Assembly (NCBI GenBank): GCA_047619225.1
Contig: JBLHJX010000003.1
Span: forward strand, 5,003 to 69,002
Origin: JABIFK01 sp047619225
Lineage (GTDB): Bacteria > Latescibacterota > UBA2968
DNA length: 64,000 nt
Direction: 5' to 3'
Under the pieces are notes generated by a model, which was not told the origin of the DNA, did not search any database, and worked only from the letters and a program-made list of their open reading frames with translations. A program made the translations under genes and the position numbers. Numbering within the stretch: the stretch's first letter is position 1; the number at the start of each line of letters is the position of its first letter. Positions 33,854 through 42,627 of this stretch are shown piece by piece.

Positions 33854-34723
33854 TTAGCCGATTGCTGGTAATTTGGTTTTTTTGCCTGTTTTTACAGACT
33901 TTTCCAGCGCTTCTAACACCGCAATGGGATTCAACATCGTGACGTCGGTTTCACTGGTTTTACCTGTGCGGAACATGCTACAGAAATCTTTGATGCCAGA
34001 AAGATAAGGGTTTTCATCGCGTGTAATCACGCGGTCCAGTCGTCCCTTTTCGCCAATGATAGATATGTGGAAATCTGGGCGTCCATCGCTGATTAGGTTC
34101 ATGGTTGAGATGGCACCACTGGCCGAAAAGAGCGTGGCGGTGTGGTTGCCTTTGCCGCGGTTGATTTGGGCGTGTGTGACGTCTTGTCCGAGCAGGCGTA
34201 CGACCATATCGACCTGGTGGATGCCGTAAAAGAAGACACCCCCATGTTTGGATTTGAGGTCGCAAGGCCCCGTGGAGATGACGGAGACGATTTTGCCCAG
34301 ATCGCGTGCGTCTTTTTTAAGTTGGACAAAGGAGGCTTGTTTGGGCAAGGTAGAGAAGGAGCACACGGGCACGCCAAGCTTTTTGGCGAGATCGAGAAAT
34401 TCACGGCCTTCTTTGACACGGTAACTGAAGGGTTTGTCTACGAACAGGGGGATTTTGGCTTCCAATAAGGGGCGTACGGCTGGCAAGTGGTACATGGCAT
34501 GTCGGTGGTCTACAAGAGCGGCATCGACTTTCCCGATGAGGTCTGCGGGGTTTTTAACAATGTTGGGAATTTGACCGCGTTCTTGTGCATCTTTGGCATC
34601 TTTGGCTGTTTCCCCCCAAACGTGGGTGACGCTAAATCCACGAACGAGTTTTTGAATGTTGATGGTTTTTGCAATGGCTACTGTGTGGCTGTTTTCTGCG
34701 CCAACAATACCGATGGTAGGCAT
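33854..34723 (-). CDS. Gfo/Idh/MocA-family oxidoreductase, short form
   Basis: The protein has 289 residues, shorter than the usual 330-400. The N-terminal Rossmann start GIVGAENSHTV replaces the usual GxGxxG with an altered glycine pattern. The DKPFSYRVKEG segment matches the conserved E/DKP motif, with Asp in place of Glu. The FYGIHQVDMV segment corresponds to the active-site helix with His. Such members oxidise or epimerise sugars with NAD(P). The ENSHT motif at the N-terminus is typical of Latescibacteria-type homologues. It probably serves the same sugar route as the adjacent dehydratase. Confidence 0.8.
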   Translation of the reverse strand: MPTIGIVGAENSHTVAIAKTINIQKLVRGFSVTHVWGETAKDAKDAQERGQIPNIVKNPADLIGKVDAALVDHRHAMYHLPAVRPLLEAKIPLFVDKPFSYRVKEGREFLDLAKKLGVPVCSFSTLPKQASFVQLKKDARDLGKIVSVISTGPCDLKSKHGGVFFYGIHQVDMVVRLLGQDVTHAQINRGKGNHTATLFSASGAISTMNLISDGRPDFHISIIGEKGRLDRVITRDENPYLSGIKDFCSMFRTGKTSETDVTMLNPIAVLEALEKSVKTGKKTKLPAIG

Positions 34724-34757
34724 GGATAACTCCTTTAAATGAAATAAATAAACTTTT

Positions 34758-35999
34758 CTAACTCCAAAGCCGGTCGTTTACTCTGAGATTGTCCCATTGT
34801 TCAGTGGATTCAAAATAACCTGGACTGTCGGGATCGATGTGTTCTTTGATGGCATCCTCGTTGAGGTCAAGACCGAGACCTGGTGTTTCAGGCACGTCGA
34901 TATAGCCATTTTGAATAATGGGATTGGGAAGACCTGTTACAAGATCATTCCAGGGTGCATAATCGACGGCGTGGTTTTCGAGGATAAGAAAGTTTTCGGT
35001 GGCGGCAGCACAATGAACACTGGCCATTTGAGCCACGGGGGTGGCGGCCATGTGCATGGCCATGGCAATGCCGTGTTCTTGTGCATAGTCGCCTATTTTT
35101 TTGGTTTCGAGAATGCCGCCTGAGGTTGCCAAGTCGGGGTGAATGATGGATACGGCCTTGTTGTCGATGAGGGGTTTGAAGTTTTCGAGTAAGTAAATAT
35201 CCTCCCCAGTACAGACCGGTGCAGATGTTGCATTTTTTAGGCGCACCCATTGGTCTACAAACTGCCAAGGGATCATGTCTTCGAGCCAAGCTAAGCTGAA
35301 AGGTTCGAGTGCACGCGCCAAGCGAATGCATGATTCCACATTGACATGACCAAAGTGATCGGCCGCCAATGGGATTTCATATCCTACAATGTCGCGGACT
35401 GTGCTGACATAATCGACCAACGCATCAATGCCTTTGGTGGTGAATTGGATGCCCGTGAAGGGGTGCATCACGCGATTGGTTTCAAGCATGCCTTGTGGGT
35501 AAGAGAGGGCACCCGGAATGTGTTGAATTAGGCGCACACCGATGTCCATTTTCAGAAAAGTGAAACCGGCATCCATGCGACCTTTGAGGCGTTTGCCCAT
35601 TTCTTCGGCGTCGGGAGAAGAGTCTGTGTCGCTGTAGCAGCGAATTTTATCGCGAAACTTTCCTCCTGCCAGTTGATATGCAGGCACGCCATAGGCTTTG
35701 CCTGCCAAATCCATGAGGGCCATTTCAATGGCACATACACCGCCGGCTTGACGGGCGTGGCCGCCGAACTGTTTGATCATGCGAAAGATTTTGTCCACAT
35801 TGCACGGGTTTTCACCCAGAATGATGCGTTTGAGCATGAGGGCATAATAAAAGCTTGCACCATCGCGCACCTCACCAAGACCGTAGATGCCTTGGTTGGT
35901 GTCGAGGCGGATGAGTGTAGACCGCATGGGCGCACCTTTAAGGTTGACGATGCGCATGTCGGTTATTTTTAGTTGGGATGGCGATGAGTTGGTGTTCAT
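34758..35999 (-). CDS. Enolase-superfamily (mandelate racemase-like) acid-sugar dehydratase
   Basis: The protein has 413 residues. The capping domain at the N-terminus is followed by a barrel whose metal ligands and acid/base residues can be placed. These are FLKMDIG (K-x-D), LAADHFGHV, WLEDMIPW, TGEDIY and a C-terminal MHMAATPVA His. This pattern belongs to the mandelate racemase subgroup that dehydrates acid sugars or racemises hydroxy acids. An RraA-like gene and a ManD-like gene follow in the same direction within 25 bp, implying an acid-sugar degradation operon. Substrate unassigned. Confidence 0.85.
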   Translation of the reverse strand: MNTNSSPSQLKITDMRIVNLKGAPMRSTLIRLDTNQGIYGLGEVRDGASFYYALMLKRIILGENPCNVDKIFRMIKQFGGHARQAGGVCAIEMALMDLAGKAYGVPAYQLAGGKFRDKIRCYSDTDSSPDAEEMGKRLKGRMDAGFTFLKMDIGVRLIQHIPGALSYPQGMLETNRVMHPFTGIQFTTKGIDALVDYVSTVRDIVGYEIPLAADHFGHVNVESCIRLARALEPFSLAWLEDMIPWQFVDQWVRLKNATSAPVCTGEDIYLLENFKPLIDNKAVSIIHPDLATSGGILETKKIGDYAQEHGIAMAMHMAATPVAQMASVHCAAATENFLILENHAVDYAPWNDLVTGLPNPIIQNGYIDVPETPGLGLDLNEDAIKEHIDPDSPGYFESTEQWDNLRVNDRLWS

Positions 36000-36021
36000 T
36001 GTGTTCTCCTAAAGGTGAGCT

Positions 36022-36858
36022 TTACGACAAACCTTCTGTTTTTAGGTTGTGCGTTTTGGACCATTCGTCGAAATCTTTATCCATTTCTTCTGACCATTTA
36101 CGATCCACTTCACCGGGGGTGTAGATGCCTTCGCGGATGCGCATTTGACCAAAATAGTCGCGCAAGCGCACTGATTCTGATCGTTCGACAACTTGCTGGG
36201 CTAAGTGGGGCGGAATGAAAGTGACGCCTGTGGGTGTGCCCAAGACAATATCACCAGGCAAACACGTGGCGTCACCAATGCGAATGGGGGCATTGATTTC
36301 CATTAAGGTGACATCGCGAATGGGAGTGGGGTCGAGGCCTTTGAGGAAGCCGTTAAAATTTTCCAATTCAATGACACGTTGATAATCGCGCATGCCCCCA
36401 TCAACGACCATACCACCGTTTTGGGTGCTGGTTTGAATGGCGGTGGCGAGGTTGTCACCGGCAAATGTGCCCCAAATAATTTTGCCAAAGAGTTCAACGA
36501 CAATGACGTCACCCGGCACAAGGGTATCGATGGCCCAAGAGTTTTGACCCCCTACGCGGCCTTCATTTTTACCGATTTCTTGAACGACATCGTTCAAGTC
36601 GGGTCGGGAGGGCACATAGCGACATGTTACGGCACGACCTGTGAGAATGCGATCTGGATGCAGGTTGTGCCAGTTGCCTTCAAATTGGAGTGTGTAACCA
36701 TTGCTGTTAAGTACGCCCCAAGCTTCTTCCGATGTGACTTTGCTCATGCGTTCAACAATGTCGTCGGGCACATTTGGACGGCCATCTTCAAACCGGCCAA
36801 ATGGGTTTAGGGGGGTTATGGCTTCGATTTTTTCTTTGTCGTTCCAGATGTATGCCAA
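36022..36858 (-). CDS. RraA-like family protein (possible keto-acid aldolase)
   Basis: The protein has 278 residues from a TTG start at 36858 that has AAGGAG at the right distance. A longer frame to 36921 would run into the ManD-like gene. The conserved core GGMRDYQ and DIVLGTPTGVTFIPP match the RraA/HMG-aldolase superfamily. Members include 4-hydroxy-4-methyl-2-oxoglutarate aldolase and RNase E inhibitors; in sugar clusters they probably cleave or process 2-keto acids. Placed between two dehydratases, it may act on their 2-keto-3-deoxy products. That is inference from position. Confidence 0.75.
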   Translation of the reverse strand: MAYIWNDKEKIEAITPLNPFGRFEDGRPNVPDDIVERMSKVTSEEAWGVLNSNGYTLQFEGNWHNLHPDRILTGRAVTCRYVPSRPDLNDVVQEIGKNEGRVGGQNSWAIDTLVPGDVIVVELFGKIIWGTFAGDNLATAIQTSTQNGGMVVDGGMRDYQRVIELENFNGFLKGLDPTPIRDVTLMEINAPIRIGDATCLPGDIVLGTPTGVTFIPPHLAQQVVERSESVRLRDYFGQMRIREGIYTPGEVDRKWSEEMDKDFDEWSKTHNLKTEGLS

Positions 36859-36875
36859 GATGTAGCTCCTTAAGT

Positions 36876-38081
36876 TTAGGGACGCATCGGCGAGCCGTCG
36901 GGGCTTCGGGTTTGTGTCCATTGAATGATTTCGTCTTTGGGTGGATATTTGGCCGCAAGTTCTTCATTGATGTCAATACCCAGGCCGGGGTTGTCGTTGG
37001 GGTAGAGGTAGCCGTTGCGCACTTCGGGCAGGCCAGGGAACATGTCGTAACAGAGTTCATTGAAGCGACACCATTCTTGGATGCCGAAATTGGGTGCCCA
37101 AAGATCGAGATGCAGGTTGGCTGCATGTCCGACAGGGGATGTGTCGCCGGGACCATGCCAAGCGGTGCGCACGTTAAACATATTGGCAAAGGCGGCCACA
37201 TTGCGCGCTGGGGTAATGCCGCCCATTTGACTGACGTGCATGCGAATAAAGTCGATGAGGCGGTTCTGTATGAGCGGTGTCCATTCGTGTGGGTGATTGA
37301 AGAGTTCGCCCATGGCTATAGGGGTGGCACATTGTGTGCGCATGTGATGGAACCATTCGTTGTCCTCTGGAGCAAGGGCATCTTCGAGAAAGAAGAGCTT
37401 AAAGGGTTCGACATCTTTGGCAAATTGGATGGCATCGCTGGGGCGTAGACGTTCGTGGATGTCATGGAGGAGTTCAATCTCGGGACCGACTTCTGCTCGC
37501 ACGTGCTCAATCATGTCGAGCATGCTTCGGCAATATTCGCGGGGGTTATAGTAGGCTCCGGCGGGGGCGCCTTCAGGTTTTTGTAGGGCGTCGGCTTGGC
37601 CGCCATACCCGCCCATTTGGATGCGAATGTGGCGGTAGCCTTGTTCCATGAAACTGCGCACGCTGTCCACGACTTCGTGTTTGTCTTTGCCACCTGCATG
37701 GGCATAGGTATCGGCAGCTTCACGACACTTGCCACCTAAGAGTTGATACACCGGCATACCTGCGCGTTTGCCCTTGATGTCCCAAAGGGCTTGATCGACA
37801 CCGGAGATGGCATTGTTGAGCACGGGACCATTGCGCCAATAGGAATTGACCATGCTCATTTGCCAAATCTCTTCAATGCGGTCCACATCGCGCCCAATAA
37901 GAAAGGGTTTGAGATGTTTGTCAATGGCGGCGTGAACTGCGTGGAAGCGTTGGGTGAATGTGGCGCAACCAAGACCGTAAAGACCGGGTTCTGAGGTGAT
38001 GAGCTTGACGATGACGAGCCGTGATCCGGCAGGTTGTGTGATGATGGTTTTTACATCTTGAATGGTAACTGTTTCAGCCAT
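36876..38081 (-). CDS. D-mannonate/D-gluconate dehydratase-like enolase-superfamily enzyme
   Basis: The protein has 401 residues. It has the ManD/RspA hallmarks: YAHAGGKD in the second strand region, LLHDIHERLRP (Asp and His of the active site), FLEDALAPED, GELFNHPHEW and AWHGPGDTSPVGHAA at the C-terminal end of the barrel. ManD enzymes remove water from D-mannonate (and some from D-gluconate) to give 2-keto-3-deoxygluconate. Mannonate arises from uronates such as glucuronate, which suits the heparinase-type lyases in the cluster. Some members have very low or no activity, so substrate remains open. Confidence 0.85.
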   Translation of the reverse strand: MAETVTIQDVKTIITQPAGSRLVIVKLITSEPGLYGLGCATFTQRFHAVHAAIDKHLKPFLIGRDVDRIEEIWQMSMVNSYWRNGPVLNNAISGVDQALWDIKGKRAGMPVYQLLGGKCREAADTYAHAGGKDKHEVVDSVRSFMEQGYRHIRIQMGGYGGQADALQKPEGAPAGAYYNPREYCRSMLDMIEHVRAEVGPEIELLHDIHERLRPSDAIQFAKDVEPFKLFFLEDALAPEDNEWFHHMRTQCATPIAMGELFNHPHEWTPLIQNRLIDFIRMHVSQMGGITPARNVAAFANMFNVRTAWHGPGDTSPVGHAANLHLDLWAPNFGIQEWCRFNELCYDMFPGLPEVRNGYLYPNDNPGLGIDINEELAAKYPPKDEIIQWTQTRSPDGSPMRP

Positions 38082-38097
38082 GGTAACTCCTTAAACG

Positions 38098-39393
38098 TTA
38101 TTGTAAATTTTCTTTTTGCATGATATCGGCGGCAATGGCATAGGTGGTGCCGTGCATGGCAAAGACCACGAGGCCGATGCCTTGAGCGAGATAACCGCCA
38201 GGGTAGAAATTGGGGATGTTGATGGATTCGTGGCTGTGTGAGTGGGTGGCCACTTGATGTACTTGGAAGCGATAGGCATCGTGTTTTTCTACAAAGGTGA
38301 GATCTTGTTTGAAGCCTTGGATAAGGGAGTAGTCTGCTCGCCCACCGATTTCGGTAATGATGTGATCTACTTTCAGGCTGTGTTCTTTGTTTTGTGTATC
38401 GAGTGTAACACGTCCATTTTCTTCAATTTTCTTAATTTGGGTGTTATACAGTGTGTTGAAGCGGGGTGACTTGGTTTCGATGAGTTCTGCTATACGCGCA
38501 TAATAGGGGAGGCCATAACGGCTGTCTGTAATGAGTCGCCAGTGAACGTCGAAGGGTTGACGCATCACATAATGGACATGGCGACCTGCATCATGGAGTT
38601 CTGTTGCGGCCCAGTCTGCCGAACGTCCGCCACCCACGACGATGACGTGTTGGCCAGGGTAATCGGTGACGTGTTCGTAGTGGTTAGACACGATGGGCAG
38701 GTCGTCGCCGGGAACTTCGAGACGGCGCAATTGGCAGCGTTGTCCCACGGCGTAAATGAGGTGTTTACAGGTGTATTGGTGGGTGGTTTCACCGCTGACA
38801 TCTTGTGAGGTGACTAAGAATCCTTTTTCGTGCGGTTCTATACGCGTGACACGTTCTTCGGTGTGGATGTGGTTGGTTTGTTCGAAGCGTTTGGGAATGG
38901 TGTGGTAATAGGTGATGAGATCGCGTTTGATAATGAGGTCATTGACGTCGATGTCGAGATTCTGTTCTTGGGCATGCTGTGCCAGTGGATAATAACCAAA
39001 TTCCATCCATTGACCGGGGGAAAGGGTGAGCAAATTGCGCGGTACCGTGTTCCAGAGACCCCCTACATTTTCCTGTGTGATGAGCAAGTAGTCAATGGCT
39101 TGTTTTTTGCGAAAGGTATACGCTATTTCATTGATGTCGCGATATTTTTTGCCAGGGTGGTGGAGGAGACGAAATAGGTCGGCGGGTTGGATACCTGTTT
39201 TTGCCACGTCTTTCATGTTCATTTGAAGCAGTGACCGGTCATCGTTCTTAAGATAGTCATCAAGTTGGGGATATCGTGACCGAAATAAGTCGCCGCCGCT
39301 GTAGTAGGGATGCCATCCACCAAAGACAGCAGTGAAAGCGAGACCGGCAGGGCCGCCGCCAACAATGATTACGGTGCGGTGCTCAATGGGCAT
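38098..39393 (-). CDS. FAD/NAD(P)-dependent oxidoreductase, flavin-monooxygenase-like
   Basis: The protein has 431 residues. Two dinucleotide motifs are clear: VIIVGGGPAGLAF at the N-terminus for FAD and VIVVGGGRSADWA in the middle for NAD(P). The overall layout is like single-component flavoprotein monooxygenases and OSGIN-type proteins. An HSHSHE His-rich patch lies near the C-terminus. The reaction is unknown. The gene is 17 bp from the ManD-like gene and is probably in the same transcript. Confidence 0.8.
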   Translation of the reverse strand: MPIEHRTVIIVGGGPAGLAFTAVFGGWHPYYSGGDLFRSRYPQLDDYLKNDDRSLLQMNMKDVAKTGIQPADLFRLLHHPGKKYRDINEIAYTFRKKQAIDYLLITQENVGGLWNTVPRNLLTLSPGQWMEFGYYPLAQHAQEQNLDIDVNDLIIKRDLITYYHTIPKRFEQTNHIHTEERVTRIEPHEKGFLVTSQDVSGETTHQYTCKHLIYAVGQRCQLRRLEVPGDDLPIVSNHYEHVTDYPGQHVIVVGGGRSADWAATELHDAGRHVHYVMRQPFDVHWRLITDSRYGLPYYARIAELIETKSPRFNTLYNTQIKKIEENGRVTLDTQNKEHSLKVDHIITEIGGRADYSLIQGFKQDLTFVEKHDAYRFQVHQVATHSHSHESINIPNFYPGGYLAQGIGLVVFAMHGTTYAIAADIMQKENLQ

Positions 39394-39407
39394 GGGATGT
39401 CTTTCGT

Positions 39408-39794
39408 TTATCTTCTGTATACAGAGACGTTGCCTAAGCCATCTTCAAATATCATTCTGTCTCCATCAAACTTTACGGAGACACTGTCACTGGTGCCATC
39501 GGAGAATACGGTGGTCAATTGAGATCCAGAGACGAAGTATGTACCTTGAAGGGTGTCTGTAATAGGGTTGCCAGATAGGCGACCGGTTACAATGACGATT
39601 TCAAAGGTGGCATCTGCTCGGAATGTAAGGGTTAGGAAACGGTTGTTGGTATTTAAAGTAAATTCATTGGCGCTCTCTTGTATCCACGCACCTAAAAGTT
39701 GATCTTGGCTCGCTAGGGGATTGCCCGTGTTGTTGCTGCTACAAGAGACGGTCAGTGAGAGACTGAAGAGACAAAAAAGCAGGTATTTTTTCAT
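39408..39794 (-). CDS. Small lipoprotein
   Basis: The protein has 128 residues. A short positively charged start and a hydrophobic stretch are followed by the lipobox LTVSC, so Cys18 would be lipidated and the mature protein anchored in the inner or outer membrane. The rest is beta-rich (LLGAWIQES, then a TFEIVIV strand and LQGTYFVSGSQL), like lipocalin-type small lipoproteins. No known family is certain. It sits between two cytoplasmic-enzyme genes. Confidence 0.75.
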   Translation of the reverse strand: MKKYLLFCLFSLSLTVSCSSNNTGNPLASQDQLLGAWIQESANEFTLNTNNRFLTLTFRADATFEIVIVTGRLSGNPITDTLQGTYFVSGSQLTTVFSDGTSDSVSVKFDGDRMIFEDGLGNVSVYRR

Positions 39795-39826
39795 GGAAAT
39801 TCCTTATTCTGTTCAGATGGATGTTT

Positions 39827-40867
39827 TTATAATCCTTTGGGAATGGCCAAGCTGAGTCGTTTGGCGGCTTCTCGAAGTTTGTCTGCCGTGCCAGGGGGGA
39901 TGGGTATGCCGTTGTTTGAACGTTCAATAAGGGTTCTGTTTTCGGGTTCGCCTGGCATGAGAATTTCGTCAAATCCATCGGCTTTAGGTAGTTTCTTGAG
40001 TTCGTCAATGAGGTTGTCTGTGTGATCTTTGTAGTCGTCAACATCGATGAAGAAAGAGATATCAATGGCTGCAACAATGCTGTTTTGTTTGCCAGAGTTT
40101 TCGGCCCCCTGTAAAACGGGGACGATGAGTGGGTTGTTGGCCATGAGGCTTGTGAGACATTGGAAGATGAGTGCCAGTCCCGATCCTTTGGGTCCTCCTG
40201 CTGGGCGTAGTATTTTGCCTGCATGGGCATCGGTGGTTGGGTTGCCATCGGCATCGAGTGCCCAGTCGTCACCCAGGGGAACACCTTTGTCCTGGGCCAA
40301 CATGAGTTTGCCACCTGCTGCAACACTGGTGGCCATATCGAGGCTGATGGGCTCGTGTTTGCCTGCGGGAATGGCAAACGCAATGGGGCTGTTGTGCAAA
40401 CCCGATGCTTTGGCACCAAAGGGTGCCATGTTGGGGGGGCTGCACACAATGGACATACCCACCAAGTTTTCTTTTGCTGCCATAAGCGAATAATAGGCCA
40501 TCGCACCTTGGTGGGTGACGTTGCGAATGAGCGTCCAACCAATGCCCACATTTTTGGCTTTTTCAATGGCCATATTCATGGCTTTAACCGTGACGGGTGG
40601 ACCGAGGGATCGATCTGCGTCCATGTAAACAATGGCGGGTGATTCTTTGATGATTGTGACATTGGGGCGGGCGTTCATTTTTCCCGATTTGATGTTGTCG
40701 AGATAGTCAATGACACGCAATACACCATGTGAGTCAACGCCCCGCAAATTGGCCCATACGAGTACTTCGGCTTCAACTGCGGCATCTTCAGGCGACATGC
40801 CTGCTTGTTCAAAAACAGCGTGGATAAATGTTTGGAGTGTTTGCGGGTCCATACGAATTTCTGACAT
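39827..40867 (-). CDS. Ldh2-family malate/L-lactate/ureidoglycolate-type dehydrogenase
   Basis: The protein has 346 residues from the ATG at 40867 (AAAGGATTTGGT ahead); a longer in-frame start is not supported. The Ldh2/YlbC-like fold is shown by VDSHGVLRV, the NVTHQGAMAYY segment and the LDMATSVAAGGKL core. This NAD(P)-dependent family oxidises 2-hydroxyacids such as lactate, malate, sulfolactate and acid sugars and is unrelated to the Rossmann LDH family. It has its own promoter, back to back with that of the next + strand operon. In this context an aldonate or 2,3-diketo acid is a likely substrate. Confidence 0.88.
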   Translation of the reverse strand: MSEIRMDPQTLQTFIHAVFEQAGMSPEDAAVEAEVLVWANLRGVDSHGVLRVIDYLDNIKSGKMNARPNVTIIKESPAIVYMDADRSLGPPVTVKAMNMAIEKAKNVGIGWTLIRNVTHQGAMAYYSLMAAKENLVGMSIVCSPPNMAPFGAKASGLHNSPIAFAIPAGKHEPISLDMATSVAAGGKLMLAQDKGVPLGDDWALDADGNPTTDAHAGKILRPAGGPKGSGLALIFQCLTSLMANNPLIVPVLQGAENSGKQNSIVAAIDISFFIDVDDYKDHTDNLIDELKKLPKADGFDEILMPGEPENRTLIERSNNGIPIPPGTADKLREAAKRLSLAIPKGL

Positions 40868-40901
40868 AACCAAATCCTTTCGGTCGGTCTTTTTGGAGAT
40901 C

Positions 40902-40930
40902 TTGACTTTGCCTTGTTTGTTCGCTATGAT
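40902..40930 (+). promoter_or_regulatory. Promoter for the 41098 operon
   Basis: TTGACT (40902-40907), 17 bp, TATGAT (40925-40930). It leads to a 5' untranslated region of about 160 nt that contains the pyrimidine tract at 41060-41087. Confidence 0.7.
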
Positions 40931-40948
40931 GTGCGGTGAATCGTGTTT

Positions 40949-40977
40949 AAAGTAGGGTTCTGTTTTGTGAAGGTCAA
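40949..40977 (-). promoter_or_regulatory. Promoter for the Ldh2-type gene
   Basis: On the minus strand, TTGACC (40972-40977), 17 bp, TACTTT (40949-40954). It is divergent from the + promoter at 40902 with 18 bp between the two elements. Confidence 0.65.
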
Positions 40978-41097
40978 GATAAATAATGGGGAGAAGAGAG
41001 AAGTTGAAAGGGAGAAGACGTGCCCCCACTTCACTGAAGGCTGTTTCGCCTGTCATCTTCCTTCTTTCTTCTTTCTTCTTTCTGTTTTGGAGGGTTT

Positions 41098-42627
41098 ATG
41101 GACGCCATTTTCAAGCATTATCAATTGTTGAGAAAAGAAATGGAAGCCTGGTTGGACCAGAGTCGGAGGATGGATCCGCCAAGTAAACATGGGGGTGGGG
41201 AAGATGAGGCCAATTATGCGCTTGCTTGGTTCCCGCACTATTTGGTAACCGGCAGTGTGGGTGCAAAAGAACATTTTGAGTATTTGCGCGAGATGCTGGC
41301 GGGGTGGGTCGAGCGGGATTGTTTGCATGGGTATGAACCCGAAGCAGAAGCGCACCACGGCACGGAACCCTTTCTGTTGTTTTTACCACGATACTTGGGC
41401 CTGTTTTCTGATGATGAAAAAGCGGCCACGATGTTGGATGATGCCGCCGAACATATTGGCAATTGGGTAGCAGATATTCCTGCGTGGTATGATTGGGATC
41501 GGGATCGGTTTTATGGGTATTATATTGGCACGCGCACCGTTGGGGGAGATGCGGGTTATGATGTGGAGTTGGCCGAGCATTTTCGGTTTGTCCATATTGC
41601 ACTGGCTGCGCATCGGGTGACAGGGCAAGAGCGGTATTTGGAGTGGGCTTTGGGGTATGGTCGCCGTCGGGCACAGATGATCGTGGATATTCCTGAAGGC
41701 CCATTACCCGTTGTGTGGGGGCCAGAAGGCGAACCGATTTGGCATGGCACAGCAAAGGCCGAGCAGCAAAAAGCGGCACAGGGCAATCATCATGTTGCGG
41801 GTGACCCGTTGATTGGTGTGGAGGTGCTGTTGGCGTCGGGTGCAATTTATGCATTGGGTGATTTGTACGCCGCCTCGGGCGATGAGGTTTTTCGACAGGC
41901 CGCGAAGCGGATTGCAGAGCCTTTGGTTGGGGAATTGTTAGATCCTTATGCAGACCCAGGTGCGGCGGCGATTTCATATTATCGACAAGCGTTTGGTGAT
42001 GATTCGTTGGATGATGCCATTCTCGGGCAGATTGAAAAAGTGCCCAAGTATCAAGACGGCGAATTGGCGATGGTGTTTCCACAAGCACGCAAACGAGAAT
42101 GGCCGGGTGTGGGCAAGCGCAATGATATGACGTATTGGGGTATTTGGGGCACCGACGGTTCGGTGATACCGACAACAGAGCCATGCACCTCCGCATTGAC
42201 ACTGGCCTATCAGCTCACAGGCAAACCTGAGTATGCAGAACGCGCATTCAAACAAGCAGCAGCAAAGTTGACGATGGCGAGGCGCGCTTTGCGTGGTGGA
42301 CGGGAACATGCCGATATGGGCAGCGCGATTTGTTCTGCGGCGGCAGGGCATGGGCGCAATTGGGGCATGGGTGCTGTGACGGGATGTTATGGACCCTTAC
42401 TTTTGGGTACACGCGAGGTAAAGGGCAAAGTTACACCGCTTTTGGAAGTGAAACATGAGGGCGGTTCGAGTTTGCCTGAGGGTGTGATGGCGTTGGTGCA
42501 ATCTGATTCACTGGCACGATTTTATAATGGGGGTGAATCATTGGAGACATTTTATTGGCGGTGGGAAAAGGGTGATTGGAAAGAATTGACATTGAACACA
42601 GGTGAAGGTCGGGAGATTACGAGATGA
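41098..42627 (+). CDS. Probable (alpha/alpha) barrel protein, glycosidase-like, unknown
   Basis: The protein has 509 residues, no signal peptide and GGAGGG ahead of the ATG. It is rich in helices with recurring AxxAAxxLxxW patterns, FLLFLPRYLGLFSDD, RTVGGDAGYDVELAEHF and a C-terminal beta-like tail. This suggests a six-hairpin (alpha/alpha) barrel like some glycosidases and epimerases. I do not recognise a named family. The stop overlaps the start of an aldo/keto reductase gene (ATGA), so the two are translated together. As first gene of the operon it may prepare the sugar for the oxidoreductases that follow. Confidence 0.65.
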   Translation: MDAIFKHYQLLRKEMEAWLDQSRRMDPPSKHGGGEDEANYALAWFPHYLVTGSVGAKEHFEYLREMLAGWVERDCLHGYEPEAEAHHGTEPFLLFLPRYLGLFSDDEKAATMLDDAAEHIGNWVADIPAWYDWDRDRFYGYYIGTRTVGGDAGYDVELAEHFRFVHIALAAHRVTGQERYLEWALGYGRRRAQMIVDIPEGPLPVVWGPEGEPIWHGTAKAEQQKAAQGNHHVAGDPLIGVEVLLASGAIYALGDLYAASGDEVFRQAAKRIAEPLVGELLDPYADPGAAAISYYRQAFGDDSLDDAILGQIEKVPKYQDGELAMVFPQARKREWPGVGKRNDMTYWGIWGTDGSVIPTTEPCTSALTLAYQLTGKPEYAERAFKQAAAKLTMARRALRGGREHADMGSAICSAAAGHGRNWGMGAVTGCYGPLLLGTREVKGKVTPLLEVKHEGGSSLPEGVMALVQSDSLARFYNGGESLETFYWRWEKGDWKELTLNTGEGREITR

